64,000 bases of DNA from Carnegiea gigantea (lineage: Eukaryota; Streptophyta; Magnoliopsida; Caryophyllales; Cactaceae), in contig JAKOGI010000107.1 of NCBI GenBank assembly GCA_029747015.1, forward strand, positions 441,606-505,605, written 5' to 3'. The position numbers were made by a program, and so were the translations under genes. Of the stretch, positions 34,536-47,009 are shown one piece after another (the first letter of the stretch is position 1; each line of letters begins with the position of its first letter). Below the pieces are notes generated by a model that was not told the DNA's origin, ran no database searches, and was given only the letters and a program-made list of their open reading frames with translations.

Positions 34536-36709
34536 ACCTAAAAATGTGAACATCATAATTAGTATAATACAAAATTATAAAATGTATTAAAAGTTATTTG
34601 CCAACAATGATAATTCCAATTCAATAGCTATAGAGATAGAAGGCAATGTATATATTGATAGTATAAATAGCAAGATAATTAACGCATGAAGTCAAAAATG
34701 AGTTAACCTAAACAATGATATATTAGTGAAACTTGACTTAGTAATAGTTACAATAATCCAATACAATCTTGGAAGATACATAGTAGTGACTGCCGAAATT
34801 AATTCCAACAAAAAGAAAGTCAGAATATAAGAAAATACGTCAAATACGCCTTTATTGTCCAATTAACCGAAAAGGCTCCCAATGAGCACTTCACTACAGT
34901 CCCCAGTACCACATGGGCGCGGCATAACCAAGCTCAAATCCAAGTTGGATGAAAATTAAAAAAACCAAGTGGTCAAAAGAAGATCAACAAGGAAATGAAA
35001 AGTGACCTGCCATCTATGATCCATTAGAAACAAGATGAACATAATCCACTAGGGATTAGAAAAGAAAACAAGATGAAAACGGTAGTGAGAATAAATAACC
35101 AAGACACGTTATGATGTATGGATGATCAGAGACTTTGTGGTAATACTGTGGTAAGTGAAGAGGCATCTAACTAAAAAAAATCAATAGCAACATATGAAAT
35201 AACCATTGGTTGTCTATGACTATATTATCCAACAGCAATAATTGAAAATTATAACCAAATTCAAGTAGAACCAATGAGCTTAATAATTATGAACAAACTA
35301 AAAATCTTTTCAATAAAGACGATAACATATAAAACACAATCAAATCAGAGTGATTCAAAGTATAATCTCAAAAAAGTAAGAATTTCAATAACCTACATTG
35401 TCCCTAAGTAAGCACGCAATTAGGTTATCAACATGTGCTTCCAGTATAGTTTTATCAACATCCATGCATCACTATTCTCTTTCATCACTGTTATTTTCCT
35501 AGGAAATTCTGCCATCGTTCGTTGTAATGCTTTCTATATGTCATATGAAAACAACATAAAGAACAATCGTCTTAAAGATCATCACTTTTTTAAAAAATTG
35601 TCTTAGAAATATACAACTGTACTATTTGAATCTTCATCTATGGGTTTGTGATCTTTACGGTCCTTGTGTGTCAAAATAAAAAGTTGTCCAAAGGTTATAT
35701 TGATCCATTTTTCTCATTCGGTGTTAAATCATTAAGAGTATTCAAGAAAGATACATAAAAATCATTAGTAAAATGATAAAATCTAGATTCAATCAATGGC
35801 ATTGATTAAAAAAATATCTTAGCAAAAGTAAATTTAATCTTTCTCAACTGATATGCATGCAAAACATTTTCTACCACCACAATGAAGCATGGTTTGATTT
35901 TTCAGATTGTTTCTATTAGTAATAGCACCTTTATATTGAAAATCACATGAAAAAATGATGTTATTGGATTCGTAACAAGGAATTGTAAAAAACCATTATG
36001 TAATGAAAATAAAAGATATCATTACTAAAACACAAACCTTAGTTTCATCTTGATCCAATAAGATATGAACTTCTACCATTGGCCTTTTTGATTAGTTTCC
36101 CTCTTTTTATGTTTGTACTTTCCATGAATAGCCTTCAGCTCACCTCTGAAATCATTAACAACGTTTAGTGTTTGTCCCGGTACATAATCTTTAGCATGTT
36201 TAGGAATGAAATATCTTTTCTATAAAGACAAAATGACAAGATTCATGAATTAGGATGCATGGCAGTGCTCAATCAAGACAGGAAAAAATTGTTTAGGCAG
36301 TATGCAAAGGAGTAGACATAAAAGGATGCCAGATATTGTACCTTAATCTTAGTTAAACATTTTTTTTTGATACTCAACTGGGATCAACTCCAAAATGTTT
36401 CCTTAAAAAAATTGTTTGGGGTGATCATCTCTGCTAGTTGAGATGCTTGCACAGGTGACATTATTTACATTAAGATCTCCCTAGACCCCGTCAAAACAGA
36501 CGTAGACTGAAAGTTGTTGTACTCAATTGGGAGAAGCCTCCAATCAAAGTAGCCTTGCGGGGCTGGTGATGTACTCCTTTCGATGACATCAAGGAAGCTC
36601 TCCAGTGAACTACATTTAGTTCCAACTGGCTGATTTCTCACATTGAACTTCACACTAATCAATTTGTTTGGATCTTGATTCCAAATATCTGCAATTAGAG
36701 TACATCCTC
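34536..36709. other. Unassigned segment before the unit 2 CACTA relic
   Basis: No gene is supported across 2.2 kb. The only open frame of note, 36662-36465 on the minus strand (65 residues), has a non-repetitive composition with segments VGTKCSSLESFLDVIE and PQGYFDWRLLP but no family I recognise. The segment is absent from the junction of units 2 and 3, where sequence like 34540 joins sequence like 37700 directly. Confidence 0.4.
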
Positions 36710-37189
36710 TGTGAACATCGTCTACATAATATAATATTCACTAATATAAACAGTCAACGATCACATGTTATGACAAAATTAAATGATAAGCCATTTTTTA
36801 GCATTAATTTGACCGGGAGTAGTACCATCAGATTTCAAAATCGAGTCAAAATGATCAGCCTTAGAAATGTTAGAATTATGTAAAGTATCATGAGGTTTAA
36901 CAACTATCAATATCATAAATTGATATTAGCCAAAATATACGAACTAATAGTCATTCAATAAAGAAGACAACATAAGAGGTAAAAGATGACAATCATATGT
37001 TAGAAACAGTCTGCATATCTAGCCACAAAACAGTCTATAAAATAGAGGTAACTAAAGCGACTGCATTATGAAATAACTTTTACAAATTATCAATGCTGAG
37101 AATTCTAACTAGTAGATGTATCCATTCTCATCTCCATCATTCATATCTTCAATGTGACCCTCATTGAGATCAACAAATCTTCCTTCAAC

Positions 37190-38720
37190 ATAACTAACAA
37201 GTTGAGTTATATCATCCAAATCAGTATCATCAGTATCTCCATCAATGTACAAGACATAACCAAGCTCCGAAGAATCATCCCCCATATCAAAGGCATCCTT
37301 GGGCCTAATTGGTAGAGGAATAAACCAATCATGATTTTTTCATCATAGACAAATATTGGAACTCAAAATGCAAGCACAACGGCTCATCGAGCAAATGTTC
37401 ACCATTACGTATTGCATAAGCAAAATTGACGAGAGTAGAACTTGCACTTATCTTGTTTCAACCCTCTACCAAGCGACATCAACCCAGTCACATCTAAATA
37501 AGCCAACTTGAAATCTACCTTAGTAATTCTTCTTAATGATATCAGTTAGGCCCCATAGTACGTAACATCACCAAGATCTGGTCTCCTGTCACTAATACTT
37601 GCATAGCTTCACATTTATGCTGCCACTACAACCCAAAATTTTGAGGTTTATTATTCCTTTCATTCTCTTTGGTTCGAAATCTACTACCAGTACTCAGTTC
37701 AAAACTTGAACTCCCAGCTATAGGCAAGAGGCCCATTACTAATGATTTGATGTCCTATATGATTATCTCATCATCTTTATTGCTTGTATCATTTTCCTAT
37801 AACATGTAAAATAAACTTATAATCAGTAATATTAAATAGTTAAAGAATACTATTTTGTATTCAATGGTCACAAAAGTTCTCAAAATTTCTCAACTATTTA
37901 GAAAATTGCTCCTTATGCAAACGATGTACTACATGTATTGATGGATGACTTCTGTGATAGACGCTCTTGAGATAAGCAATATGATCTCTACATATTGTTA
38001 GATTAAAAATCAATATATTTAGCCACAAAAATTCTTGGGTAATCTGATGAAGAAATTAGTTTTTAATAATTACTCTCTTAAAGACTCAATTTCTTTGAGG
38101 TCATAATTAAAAAGCATGCAACAATGTGTTTTGCTTTGGTTTTTCATCCCTGTTAAATCCTTCAAATATTCCATAGGGTTGCCTACAATTAGGAAAAAGA
38201 AATGACTCTCCACTATGGTTCGTTGCAATATTTGTACATGATTCCTAGTAGAGTCAATGATCCTATCTTTGCATCTTCCAAGTATTAATAGTGAACAGTA
38301 TGCATTCCTGCACAAGATATGCTTCTGCCATGCATCCTTCAGGTCATGCTTTATTATGCATGTCTCTATTTAAAATGGACAAGTACCTAATCTAATAGAA
38401 AAATACTTTCTTGATCTTATTTAATGAATAACATAACTAGATTCTATAGTAGGAAAGCAAATATTGAATTCAATTCGCTTACACATTCATCTATGTAGCA
38501 CTGGACCACAAAGTTGAGCTTCAGTAGCCAAGTGAACAACTAGATGCGCCATAATGGTGAAAAATACCAGTGGAAAGGCCTTTTCCATGCTAAAATGAGT
38601 TACAATGATCCTATTCTCAAGTAATTCAAGCTCTTGTACTACAAGTAATTTAGAATATAGCGGTTGAAGGAAATCACATAATTCAAATAAAGTGGCTGCT
38701 GTCAGAAAAAATTGACATTC
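37190..38720 (-). pseudogene. DUF4218 and DUF4216 segments of the TNP2 transposase, unit 2
   Basis: The parts parallel 10410-8800 of unit 1. The DUF4218 region (about 38720-38460) is broken by stops and by a deletion relative to unit 1. An 81-residue open piece at 38315-38070 is the linker between the two domains, and the DUF4216-like tail follows at about 37690-37190. None can be functional. Confidence 0.5.
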
Positions 38721-39186
38721 TGAAAAATTTCACAAAAATGATCCTGGAAGATCGATTCATGTTATAAGGTGCAGGAGATAAAAATATTCTTGCCAAACTA
38801 GTTTGTTAAGGCCACAATTGCAGTCTTATATCCATCACCTGTAAAACACGCTAAGCATTCAAGTTGTCGCTTTTGATTTCTACTCAATGTCCAAGAGAGT
38901 ATTTACTATGTTATCAGACACATTTTTCTGTAAGTGAATCCCATCAGGGTTATATCGCAAAAGATTAAACTTCTAGTAAGTTCAAAAAATATGCTTTTCT
39001 TCTTTCATGTTTTCTTTTTACCCCACCAATTAAGTGCTTGCTCTGCTTTCTTTCCACGAACCAAATGTACGTCCATTAATTGCTTAACACCCAAGAAATG
39101 ATGATGACCCTCTAACGAAACTTCTTAGCATGTTTATACCAATTTGAACAAGTATCTTCATTTGAAATAGGATATGCATGCGTACA

Positions 39187-40412
39187 TTATCTAGATAAAT
39201 TTCTGTAAGCTGAAAAATCATTTATGGCCCACTTTAATGCCACAAACAACTGAAAGTTCTCCTTACTGTAAGCATCATATGTAGGCATGCCAATCCCTTG
39301 CAATTCTTTCAACCCATCTATAAGAGACTGTAAGTAAAGATCAGTATCATTTCCAGCAGCTTTCAGGCTAAGGATAAGCAATGAGAGCATGAAGTATTCC
39401 TTCTTCAAACATTACCACAGAGGTAAGTTATACGGCATTAGATTTACTGGCCATGTACTATATGTACTTGCTAGGCCCAACCTTATAATTTTAGGGTCTT
39501 TGGAAAAATTTGGATAGCAAGTATCAAATGCCTTCCATGCTTTTGCGTCTGCAAGACAACATAAGATACCATCCTTTTGGCGTTTATCATGGCATCTACC
39601 ACTTTAGACGACATGAGTAGCATTCGCAACTGTGGCTTAAGTGGAATGTATCTTAAAACTTTTTTAGGAATCTTACACATGTTCTTGGAATTTTTCTCCC
39701 CATTTATCCTCATCCATATCATTAGTGGGTTCTTTCCATCTTAAAGCTTTATACATTGAGCATTCTCAGCTTCACAAAGAGTTTCAGGTATTTTTACACA
39801 CTTTAGTAATGCTTTCTTAAAAATCTTCAACAAGGTACCAAGGGATGTATCACTCCAACTAAATTGACATTTCATATGATAACGATTGAACATAAAAGTA
39901 AGTTTGAAGTAATTCATTCATCCTGGACATAACTTATTCTCAACATTTTTTAACGTCATAAAATTTTCTACATTTAGATGATCAACATCATTGGATGGCT
40001 TTGATGTGGATCCTTCTGAATTTGACTCTATGAAGCTGTCTCCATCAATACACATATTTTCATGATCTACATAAATCATAAAAGCCTCTTGGAGCATGGC
40101 AAACATATCGTCACCTCTATGTTCATTCGATCCGTAATCATAATTATTTGAATTCAATTATGAGGTTCCATGATCTATGCTTCCAAATTCTTTGTCAAAA
40201 TCATACATAGGACCATTAACAATTAAATGGTCATGTGTATCCTCCTTGCTCTTTAGATAGTAATAGACACATCTTTTACGGGACAAGAGATTATTTTGGT
40301 TTGTGGAAGCTTTGTCAAATACAAGGTTTAAGTGTCTCTCTAATCCATGCTTATGTTCTTCACTAGCTAGAAGGATTATAATCATCCACCTCTTGTTTGA
40401 ATAGGTAGTCAC
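39187..40412 (-). pseudogene. CACTA transposase core, unit 2
   Basis: The piece 39408-39187 gives the clearest family match in the window. It reads KKEYFMLSLLILS, then GNDTDLYLQSLIDGLKEL, YDAYSKENFQL and INDFSAYRNLS, against the family consensus MLSLLIPGP, GND-DVYLQPLIDELKELW, TYDAY and INDFPAYGNLSGW. The piece 39722-39483 holds the region upstream of it, and 40412-39918 the N-terminal part (DDMFAML). The DPRN/PYN region between 39408 and 39483 is shifted by stops. Confidence 0.75.
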
Positions 40413-41165
40413 AATAATTTCCGTTGAAATGTAACAAACTATTAGTTCCTTATAAGTTATATACTTGAAACTAGTCCTTATTCATACTCTAAAATGTTAA
40501 AAAAAAAAATTCAGATTGATGATAAACCAATCTGAGTAACCATGCAAGTAATTTAGAATATAGCGGTTGAAGGAAATCATCGAAGAATGATAACAGTGAG
40601 GACTAAAACTAGCAAAAAAAAGAATGATTACAATCTTGTTGCTTTAAATATGTTACCCAAGGCAAATATTCATTACCAGGACCCAGAATATATTTCAAAC
40701 AAAATTAGTTATTGAAAATTAATGAAAGAAACTAGATGCATCTATAGGTGACCTAAATCATCTTTTTGATGAAAGGATATGTCCTAACAACTCTTAATTG
40801 TTGCAACCCTTGAGCACTTTATTGTTAACGAAATATTGTCAATTGGATACAAATTTAGCATAATTAGTGTGACTAAGAACCGATTGATTTACATATCGCA
40901 ATTAGTATAATGTAAAATGTACAAGACATTTAGACACAAGACCTTTAACCCTTAATTAAACCATTAGTGCATGCCTTTTACTAGTGTAAACTTCCTTCTC
41001 TTTTCTTCCATTTTCCGTTCATGGGAACCAGAATTTTACAGTAACATACACAAGGGAAACAAAGGGCGAACAAAGGATGAGCAAATTAATAAGCATTTTA
41101 TTTATAGGATATAGTAGAGTGATCCATAATATTGTATCATAAAAGTATACCATACAAATTTTTGT

Positions 41166-41373
41166 GTGAGGCAACCTCCCTAAGATTCATTTTGAGACCG
41201 TCTATGCAGTAAGACTATTTAAATCTGCTGAAAGGTTATATAAATTATTAAACTATTTGTTCTGTCATTAGTAATTCAATTAGGAAGAGGCCATTATACA
41301 AGAAAACTGATCTAGTGTGTACACTCAGCATGGCATGGATTTAAAATGTAGTACATTACTAAAATATCACATA
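41166..41373. other. Sequence specific to unit 2, left of the composite
   Basis: This stretch and 50788-51184 flank the composite retroelement and have no counterpart in unit 1, where sequence like 41160 joins sequence like 51190 directly (about 13135). Together they are about 600 bp of unrecognised DNA: an older insertion, or ancestral sequence deleted from unit 1. No gene was seen. Confidence 0.5.
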
Positions 41374-41378
41374 GTAAT
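41374..41378. repeat. Target site duplication GTAAT, left
   Basis: GTAAT precedes the first TGTTGGG of the composite, and GTAAT recurs at 50783-50787 directly after its last CCCAACA. The pair implies that everything between entered, or grew from, one integration. Confidence 0.7.
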
Positions 41379-41524
41379 TGTTGGGAATATTACACATGAG
41401 TAAAAAAGTCCCACATCGGGAGTTTGAAAAGAAGGGTCATGGTATATAAGTCAAGTGGGCTACTCCTCCTATTGCCAATTGATTTTAGGATGGAACCTCA
41501 CTTGGGCTTGTTGCTAAGGACCTT
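41379..41524 (+). repeat. TRIM LTR copy 1, first part
   Basis: The LTR starts TGTTGGGAATAT and contains GTCCCACATCGGG and TATATAAG promoter-like sequence. It is cut at 41524 by the gypsy element and resumes at 48839-48874, ending CCAACA. The total is 182 bp, the same as the intact copy at 49118-49299. Confidence 0.85.
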
Positions 41525-44483
41525 TGTAACGCCCCCAAATTGACAATGCCTGATTAGTCTAACGTAATTGTCTAATTACCATCAATTTGCAGCGGAAGTC
41601 CTGTGAATGGGGACGCTACCGCCCTTCCTTGACGGAACAAGGCTACTTGAAAACCACATGCATTAGAACGCCATTAAACATACTTTCAACCACTAGAAGT
41701 CCTTAGGACATATGAGTATACCTGTTAACTCAGCGTATGACTAACATTTACCAGCTAACACAATCCTCAAAATGATGTACAACCAGCGGGGTTTTTAGGG
41801 AGGCTAGTCTTTTAATCACTGTGAGCACCAGCTAGCTAACGTGCAGTAAACTGTGGTCCTTGCTCATTTCTCGCGTTCCTCTGACTTATCAGAAAGAGGG
41901 CTCTGCACTGATCCTTCACCTAAAACAGAAAACATGAAAACATTCGAATAATGAGCCGAATCTCAGTACGCACATTCCTATGCTGTTAAATAAGTTTTGT
42001 ATGTAAATGGTTGGGCGCCCGCATTTCAAAACATTTTGATTTGCAAACAGGGGAGAGAGAGTGTATATGTAAAACTGATTTGCTGATTATTATCTGAAAG
42101 TGGACCCCTTGTTGATGTCTGCTGCGATCTTGAGATAGGTACACACCTCCCAGGCCGATCGGAGAACCTGAGTTGCAGCCGCGCGGGTAACTTGAAGGGC
42201 ACAAGCCTTGATGATTGAGTATTGACGGGGCCACTGGCTTATGTGACAAAATAATGAGTAAACTGATTCCTTGAAGGAGCATTACATTGATTTTTCATCA
42301 TGGAAAACGTTTGAGTTTTTGAAGAACATAGGCAATGTACGTACCTGGTCTTTTTTGAAATTCTCTCCCTTTTATCATGAAGCATGTGTGCTGGCAGTTT
42401 GAAGCGACAGATGTGACCCCATTCCTGCTTCAAATATTATATGTGTCCCCATTAGTGCAACATTACGATGTTGATTAGAGTCCTCAACTTAATGGTATTT
42501 GTAACTAGCTGTATGATTATAACTAACGGGGTTATCACCATTACGTTTTAAATTAAGGATAGAAGTTCATGGTTATTGTCATTTCATTGCATGCTTAGCC
42601 TTCAGGCTATTGTAAATCACGGTTAAAATATATTTATTTACTCTGTTGCACGCTTAAGGCCATCATTATTAGCTTGTTCTTTACCCCAAACATCGAATCT
42701 TCTAGCACTGACTTTATGCCATTAGCAACCCCCAACTTATCGCATTTTAGCACCAAACTCATATAATTTCACTCAATTGCTCTCTTTGCACGCACTTAAC
42801 ATCATCGACTCAACCTCACTCAAGCTTACATTTTTTTTAAAGTACAACCCTAAACTTCAACCCATTACATTCATGGCATCCACAACACTAATCAACACAT
42901 GTATGTCACTCCTCTTCACTACTTGCCAATCTGGACATAACTTCAGAACTTTAACCCATCAAGGTCATTTATTCAATGTAAATTTAGGCTATATTCATCG
43001 TTTAATATAGTATACCAGAACATTCACCCATCAGTAACTTCATAAACTTTGCTTCACCTTTAATTAAGGCACAACCTCAAGATATTGAGTTCACGACCTT
43101 AATTGCTCGCCCAACGTACAGTCTCTTCTAATTCCCATCAAATATCACATATATAGCATAACCCATCTAAGCCATACGGCTTTTCATATTCTTCTTCGTC
43201 AATTACCACCTATTCAATCGATTTACGACTATCCAATACAATCTTCAATAAGTTACAATTGGTTTTACTGACCCCTTTCACTTATTCTTTCACAGTTATT
43301 CGAAGCTAAATATATTTCATTAACCGTGAAATTAGTTCATTTGCTTGCATTAGTTAATTAACTCGAATGGAAGATAAGTAGGTTAAAAGGGCTTCGGTTT
43401 TAATCCTTTTTCATATATTAGCTAAATAACTTGAATCGAAGCTACGCACGTTAACACAAGTTCGATTCTAATTCTTTTTCATACCTCAACTAATTCACTT
43501 GAATTGATGCTAAACACGTTAAACTAACTTTGTTTTTAATTCTTTTTCATGCATTAATTAATTAACTTGAATCGATGCTAAATACGTTAAACTAAATTCG
43601 TTTTTAATTTGAATTGATGCTAAACCTTCACAACCTCTCACCCTTACTTTCGGCCACTCAACCCGGGCAACCCAACTTCACAATTCAATTCCATCACCCA
43701 AAATAACCACAGAAATTTGCACATAACTAATCATTAATACCAATTACACTATTTAGTACACAAATTCAATCTCAAACAACTCAATTAATCAATCAAATTA
43801 GGGTTAGGGTTTCACCTTCTCACTTGGCGTTTGGGGGCTAAAACCGAGAGGAGGGCTGGTGGTGTCGGTGACTGGGGGCAGTGGGCGGCACACGGCTGGC
43901 CGGCGACCCTCAGCAGGGGCGGTGGACAGCGAAACGAACAGCGACAGGGTCGAACTCGGCGCGGCAAAGCAGGGGAGCGACGCAGCTCCGGGGCCCGAAA
44001 CGCATGAGCAGAGCTGGCGGGGGAGATTGGGCGGCCACGGCCGGCGTTCTGGCGGCGACGGACGGCCAGGCAGGAGCCGGTTTTCCGGCGAGCCAAAACA
44101 GAGGAAGAGAGAGAGAGAGCGTCGGGCAGGCAGAGGCAGGGGAAAGAGAATGGGAGGTTGAGTTTTGTTTTTGATTTTTGGTTCCTTTTTGCTTTCCTGA
44201 TGTCGGTTTCCCCCTTTTTTTCTTTTTTTTTCTGTTTTTTTTGAGTTATTATTTCTTATTATTATCACTATTGCTATTATTATTAGTAGTATTATTATTA
44301 TTGCTGTTAAGGAGTTCTGATTTGAGGTCACATCGTCACTTCAACCTGCAACGCACAAATATGTATACATATATATATACATGTACATGAAATGCTGAAT
44401 TGAAATGCGGCGCCCAACTGACTTGTTTGGAAAGTAACATAATTCAAACTAATTTAAATGAATATTAGGTTCGGGCCGTTACA
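41525..44483 (-). repeat. Gypsy 3' LTR, full length
   Basis: The 2.96 kb LTR contains a GC-rich island at about 43800-44160 and, just 3' of it on the minus strand, a telobox-like AAACCCTAACCCTAA (about 43799-43813). A TATA-like TATATATATATG lies on the minus strand near 44368-44380, upstream of the island. Overlapping open frames on both strands (up to 175 codons) occur here and again in the other LTR; they are low-complexity proline/arginine frames and are not called as genes. Confidence 0.85.
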
Positions 44484-44497
44484 GCCTTCCCCCCTTA

Positions 44498-47009
44498 AAT
44501 TAAGTTTCGTCCTTGAAACTTGTATTTGAAAAAGAACGATGATTGTATTCCGGAAAGAAACGGTTATTGAACTTTAAATGAACATGGGCGTCGGTGTTGT
44601 TATAATCATGTGAAGCATCATGAATCTAGGATTCCTTTGAAGTTGTATGATGTACAAACGCTTTGTATACGCTCAAAACTTGCTGGTAAATCCATTAGGT
44701 GAACCACCTGCTTCTGTCCTCATGTGATATACTTTGACTTTAAGCTAGGAGGATTAATATTTTTTAAAATCCTGGGGGAAAACGGGCAGAGTTTTCCCTG
44801 AAAATTGGCCATTTTCCAGGCTTAAAGCCTTACATTTCAATCCCTGCATTGACAATAGGTACAGAAAGAGGCTAAATCAAGCTCAATGGACACACGCCGG
44901 AGATCACCACTCTACGGGCCACACACCCGGAGTAAATCATCCAACAATGCACAAAAGAAGAAAATAAATGAAAGGTACAACTCAACGGATCACACATCCG
45001 GAGTAATGGGGTTTACATCCCAAAAAAATAAACAATAATTTGGCCCACATGGCCATACAAAACAACTTTTAAACCTTAACTATGTCATAATACCTTGTCA
45101 ATTCTCAAATTAACATACCGAATGTATCAGTCCACTTCTCTATGTGTACATATGACTCCTTTTCAAAGCGAAAAACGATTCAATCGTATTTGGGTTCAAT
45201 CAGTGTATTACAAATGAGGTAATGATCATCAAGTTACAACAAGGTGGTCATCTAAGTGCCATCAACATGATAAAGCCGATAGGTGAAGTTGGATCGGCTG
45301 AACAGAGTATAAAATAGGTGCTATGAAGCAGTGTATATAATATAACAAGATAATATAACAAGACGGCATAGGGGAGGATCAAGTCTATGTGTTAAGGACT
45401 CAAAGTAAGACACTATATCTTTTAGTATGCCATGCAATCGAACCATTTCCTCATCATACAGTGGTATTCGTCTCTCTATGCCCCAAATAACATGAATTGG
45501 TTTAAAATGGGCAGATTTGGTGAGTTTGTTCATAATGGCCCAAACAATGTTCTTCTTAAGAGCAGAAATGAATAACCCCATAGTAAAATCCACTAAAATT
45601 GAATCACTCTTCCAGGTAGGAATTTCTTTAAAGGTCTCAATGTGCCTACGAGGCGCTGACATCTGCTGTTTAGCTTTCACCTTTTTCATGTCAGACACTT
45701 ATTTACATATTCTGCAATGTCTCTCTTCATGTTGCACTACTAAAGAATTACTTTAGATCCCTAAGCCCTTTTGTTCCTCCTGGTGCCTCGAGCAGCGAGT
45801 ATTATGGGTTTCTTCTCAAATTCTTCCTTAGCATCCTGCTAAACCCAAACAACTTCTTACTTTTGTCACAGCATTGGACCTAGGTTACTCAGTAACTGCG
45901 TTTATCCTTTGAGAACTCTGGTTCCTTTCTCAAAAACCTCATGTCCCAAGCATGTCACTTCAGTTGATCAAAACTCACTCAACTAGGTTTTCAATTCCTT
46001 GAGCTCGGTTGGGACCATCCAATAAGAAGCTATTGAAATATGCTTTGCACCATGGATTACTTCAATTAAATCACAAATATATGACGCATCTTAGCAACTC
46101 ACTGGTTCTCATGAGTGAAGTTATAGAATACTCCTTCTTAAGTCTTTCCTCGTAGAAACATACTTCTTGACCTTCCTGACTCAGTAAAGCAATCTTAAGG
46201 AATGAATTTCCTCAATCTAAGATAGGAAATGATAGGAATAATAGCATTAGCGCAGAGGACATAATGATCAGCAAGGTTTCGTATGCAAATTAAGACCATT
46301 TAGGCACTGCGCGGTGTCAAGAGGGGGTGAAATAGCAAAGACAAGACCTAAGTCGAAATGATTAAGGAAGAAGTTGCTTAATGACGAAGAATATTAAGTG
46401 GTTGATGGAATATGCTTGTGATAGGAACGAAATGAAGTTAACTAGTAACGTAAACAATTTGGGAAGGAAAGGCAACAAAGGTAAGGTACTTTCAATCATT
46501 GATTATGTAAGAGCCAACACGTTGTGCATAGAATCAAAACCAGGCTAGTAGTAAATTAGCAGTTTATGTAGTGATTGGATGTTAAGGAAATGAAAGATTA
46601 CGTTACCATTGAAGTAATGGTTGCCGAAAATAAGCTGCGCAGAGATAGTTAATGGAAGCATGAGAGAAATGTAATCCATTGCTCACGAGGAAATTCAATG
46701 AAGAAAAGGATATATCATGAAGTATGGATGAGATGGAATATGCAATGAAGTATGGAGGCAGCAACAATGAAGAGGTTTGCAAGCTTAATATGAATGAAAA
46801 GGAATGACGAATTGAATTATGTTATTGCATAGCAAAGGGGGTAGTCTTAGTTAATAAGCAAAGAGGTCAATAAGGAAGTGAAATTATGCTAACAAAGGGG
46901 GGTTTCATATTAGTAGACAAAAGGTCAATGTGTACTCATTTGGATCAATACAAGAACTCATGCAGACGAAGTTCAAGAATTTGACATGCAGACGAAGGTC
47001 GATGTGTAC
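44498..47009 (-). other. Gypsy internal remnant
   Basis: Apart from the integrase fragment (45321-45740) no coding sequence is supported. At 44885-45005 there are three spaced copies of a phrase like CACACATCCGGAGTAA. From about 45760 to 47009 I recognise nothing. A short direct repeat (CATGCAGACGAAG twice, at about 46960-47000) lies just before the truncated LTR begins. Confidence 0.5.
45321..45740 (-). pseudogene. Gypsy integrase fragment
   Basis: The open frame 45698-45321 and the sequence just 5' of it match a Ty3/gypsy integrase. First come MKRDIAEYVNKCLT and VKAKQQ, from the end of the zinc-binding region. IPTWKSDSI, VDFTMGL, NKLTKSAHF, YDEEMVRLHG and IVS follow, which cover the first catalytic acidic segment. 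A one-base change near 45690 shifts the frame between these parts. The catalytic core is truncated after IVSYFES, so it is inactive. Confidence 0.75.

Larger units (their letters stand above)
36710..41165 (-). mobile_element. CACTA (TNP2-type) transposon relic, unit 2
   Basis: This is a paralog of 7890-13150. On the minus strand it keeps the N-terminal TNP2 part (40412-39918), the transposase core (39722-39187), DUF4218 (about 38720-38460) and DUF4216 (about 37690-37190). It lacks two blocks present in unit 1 (see there) and the TA run. The ends are not defined. Confidence 0.65.

Noticed and set aside
43790..43815. Interstitial telomere repeat
   Set aside because: It has only about two TTAGGG-like units, inside an LTR and present in both LTRs. 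A telobox-like promoter motif is a better reading.
43804..44331. Long overlapping open frames on both strands (up to 175 codons), repeated at 48160-48748
   Set aside because: They lie wholly inside the gypsy LTR, are GC-driven, overlap on both strands, are proline/arginine low-complexity, and change length between the two LTR copies.
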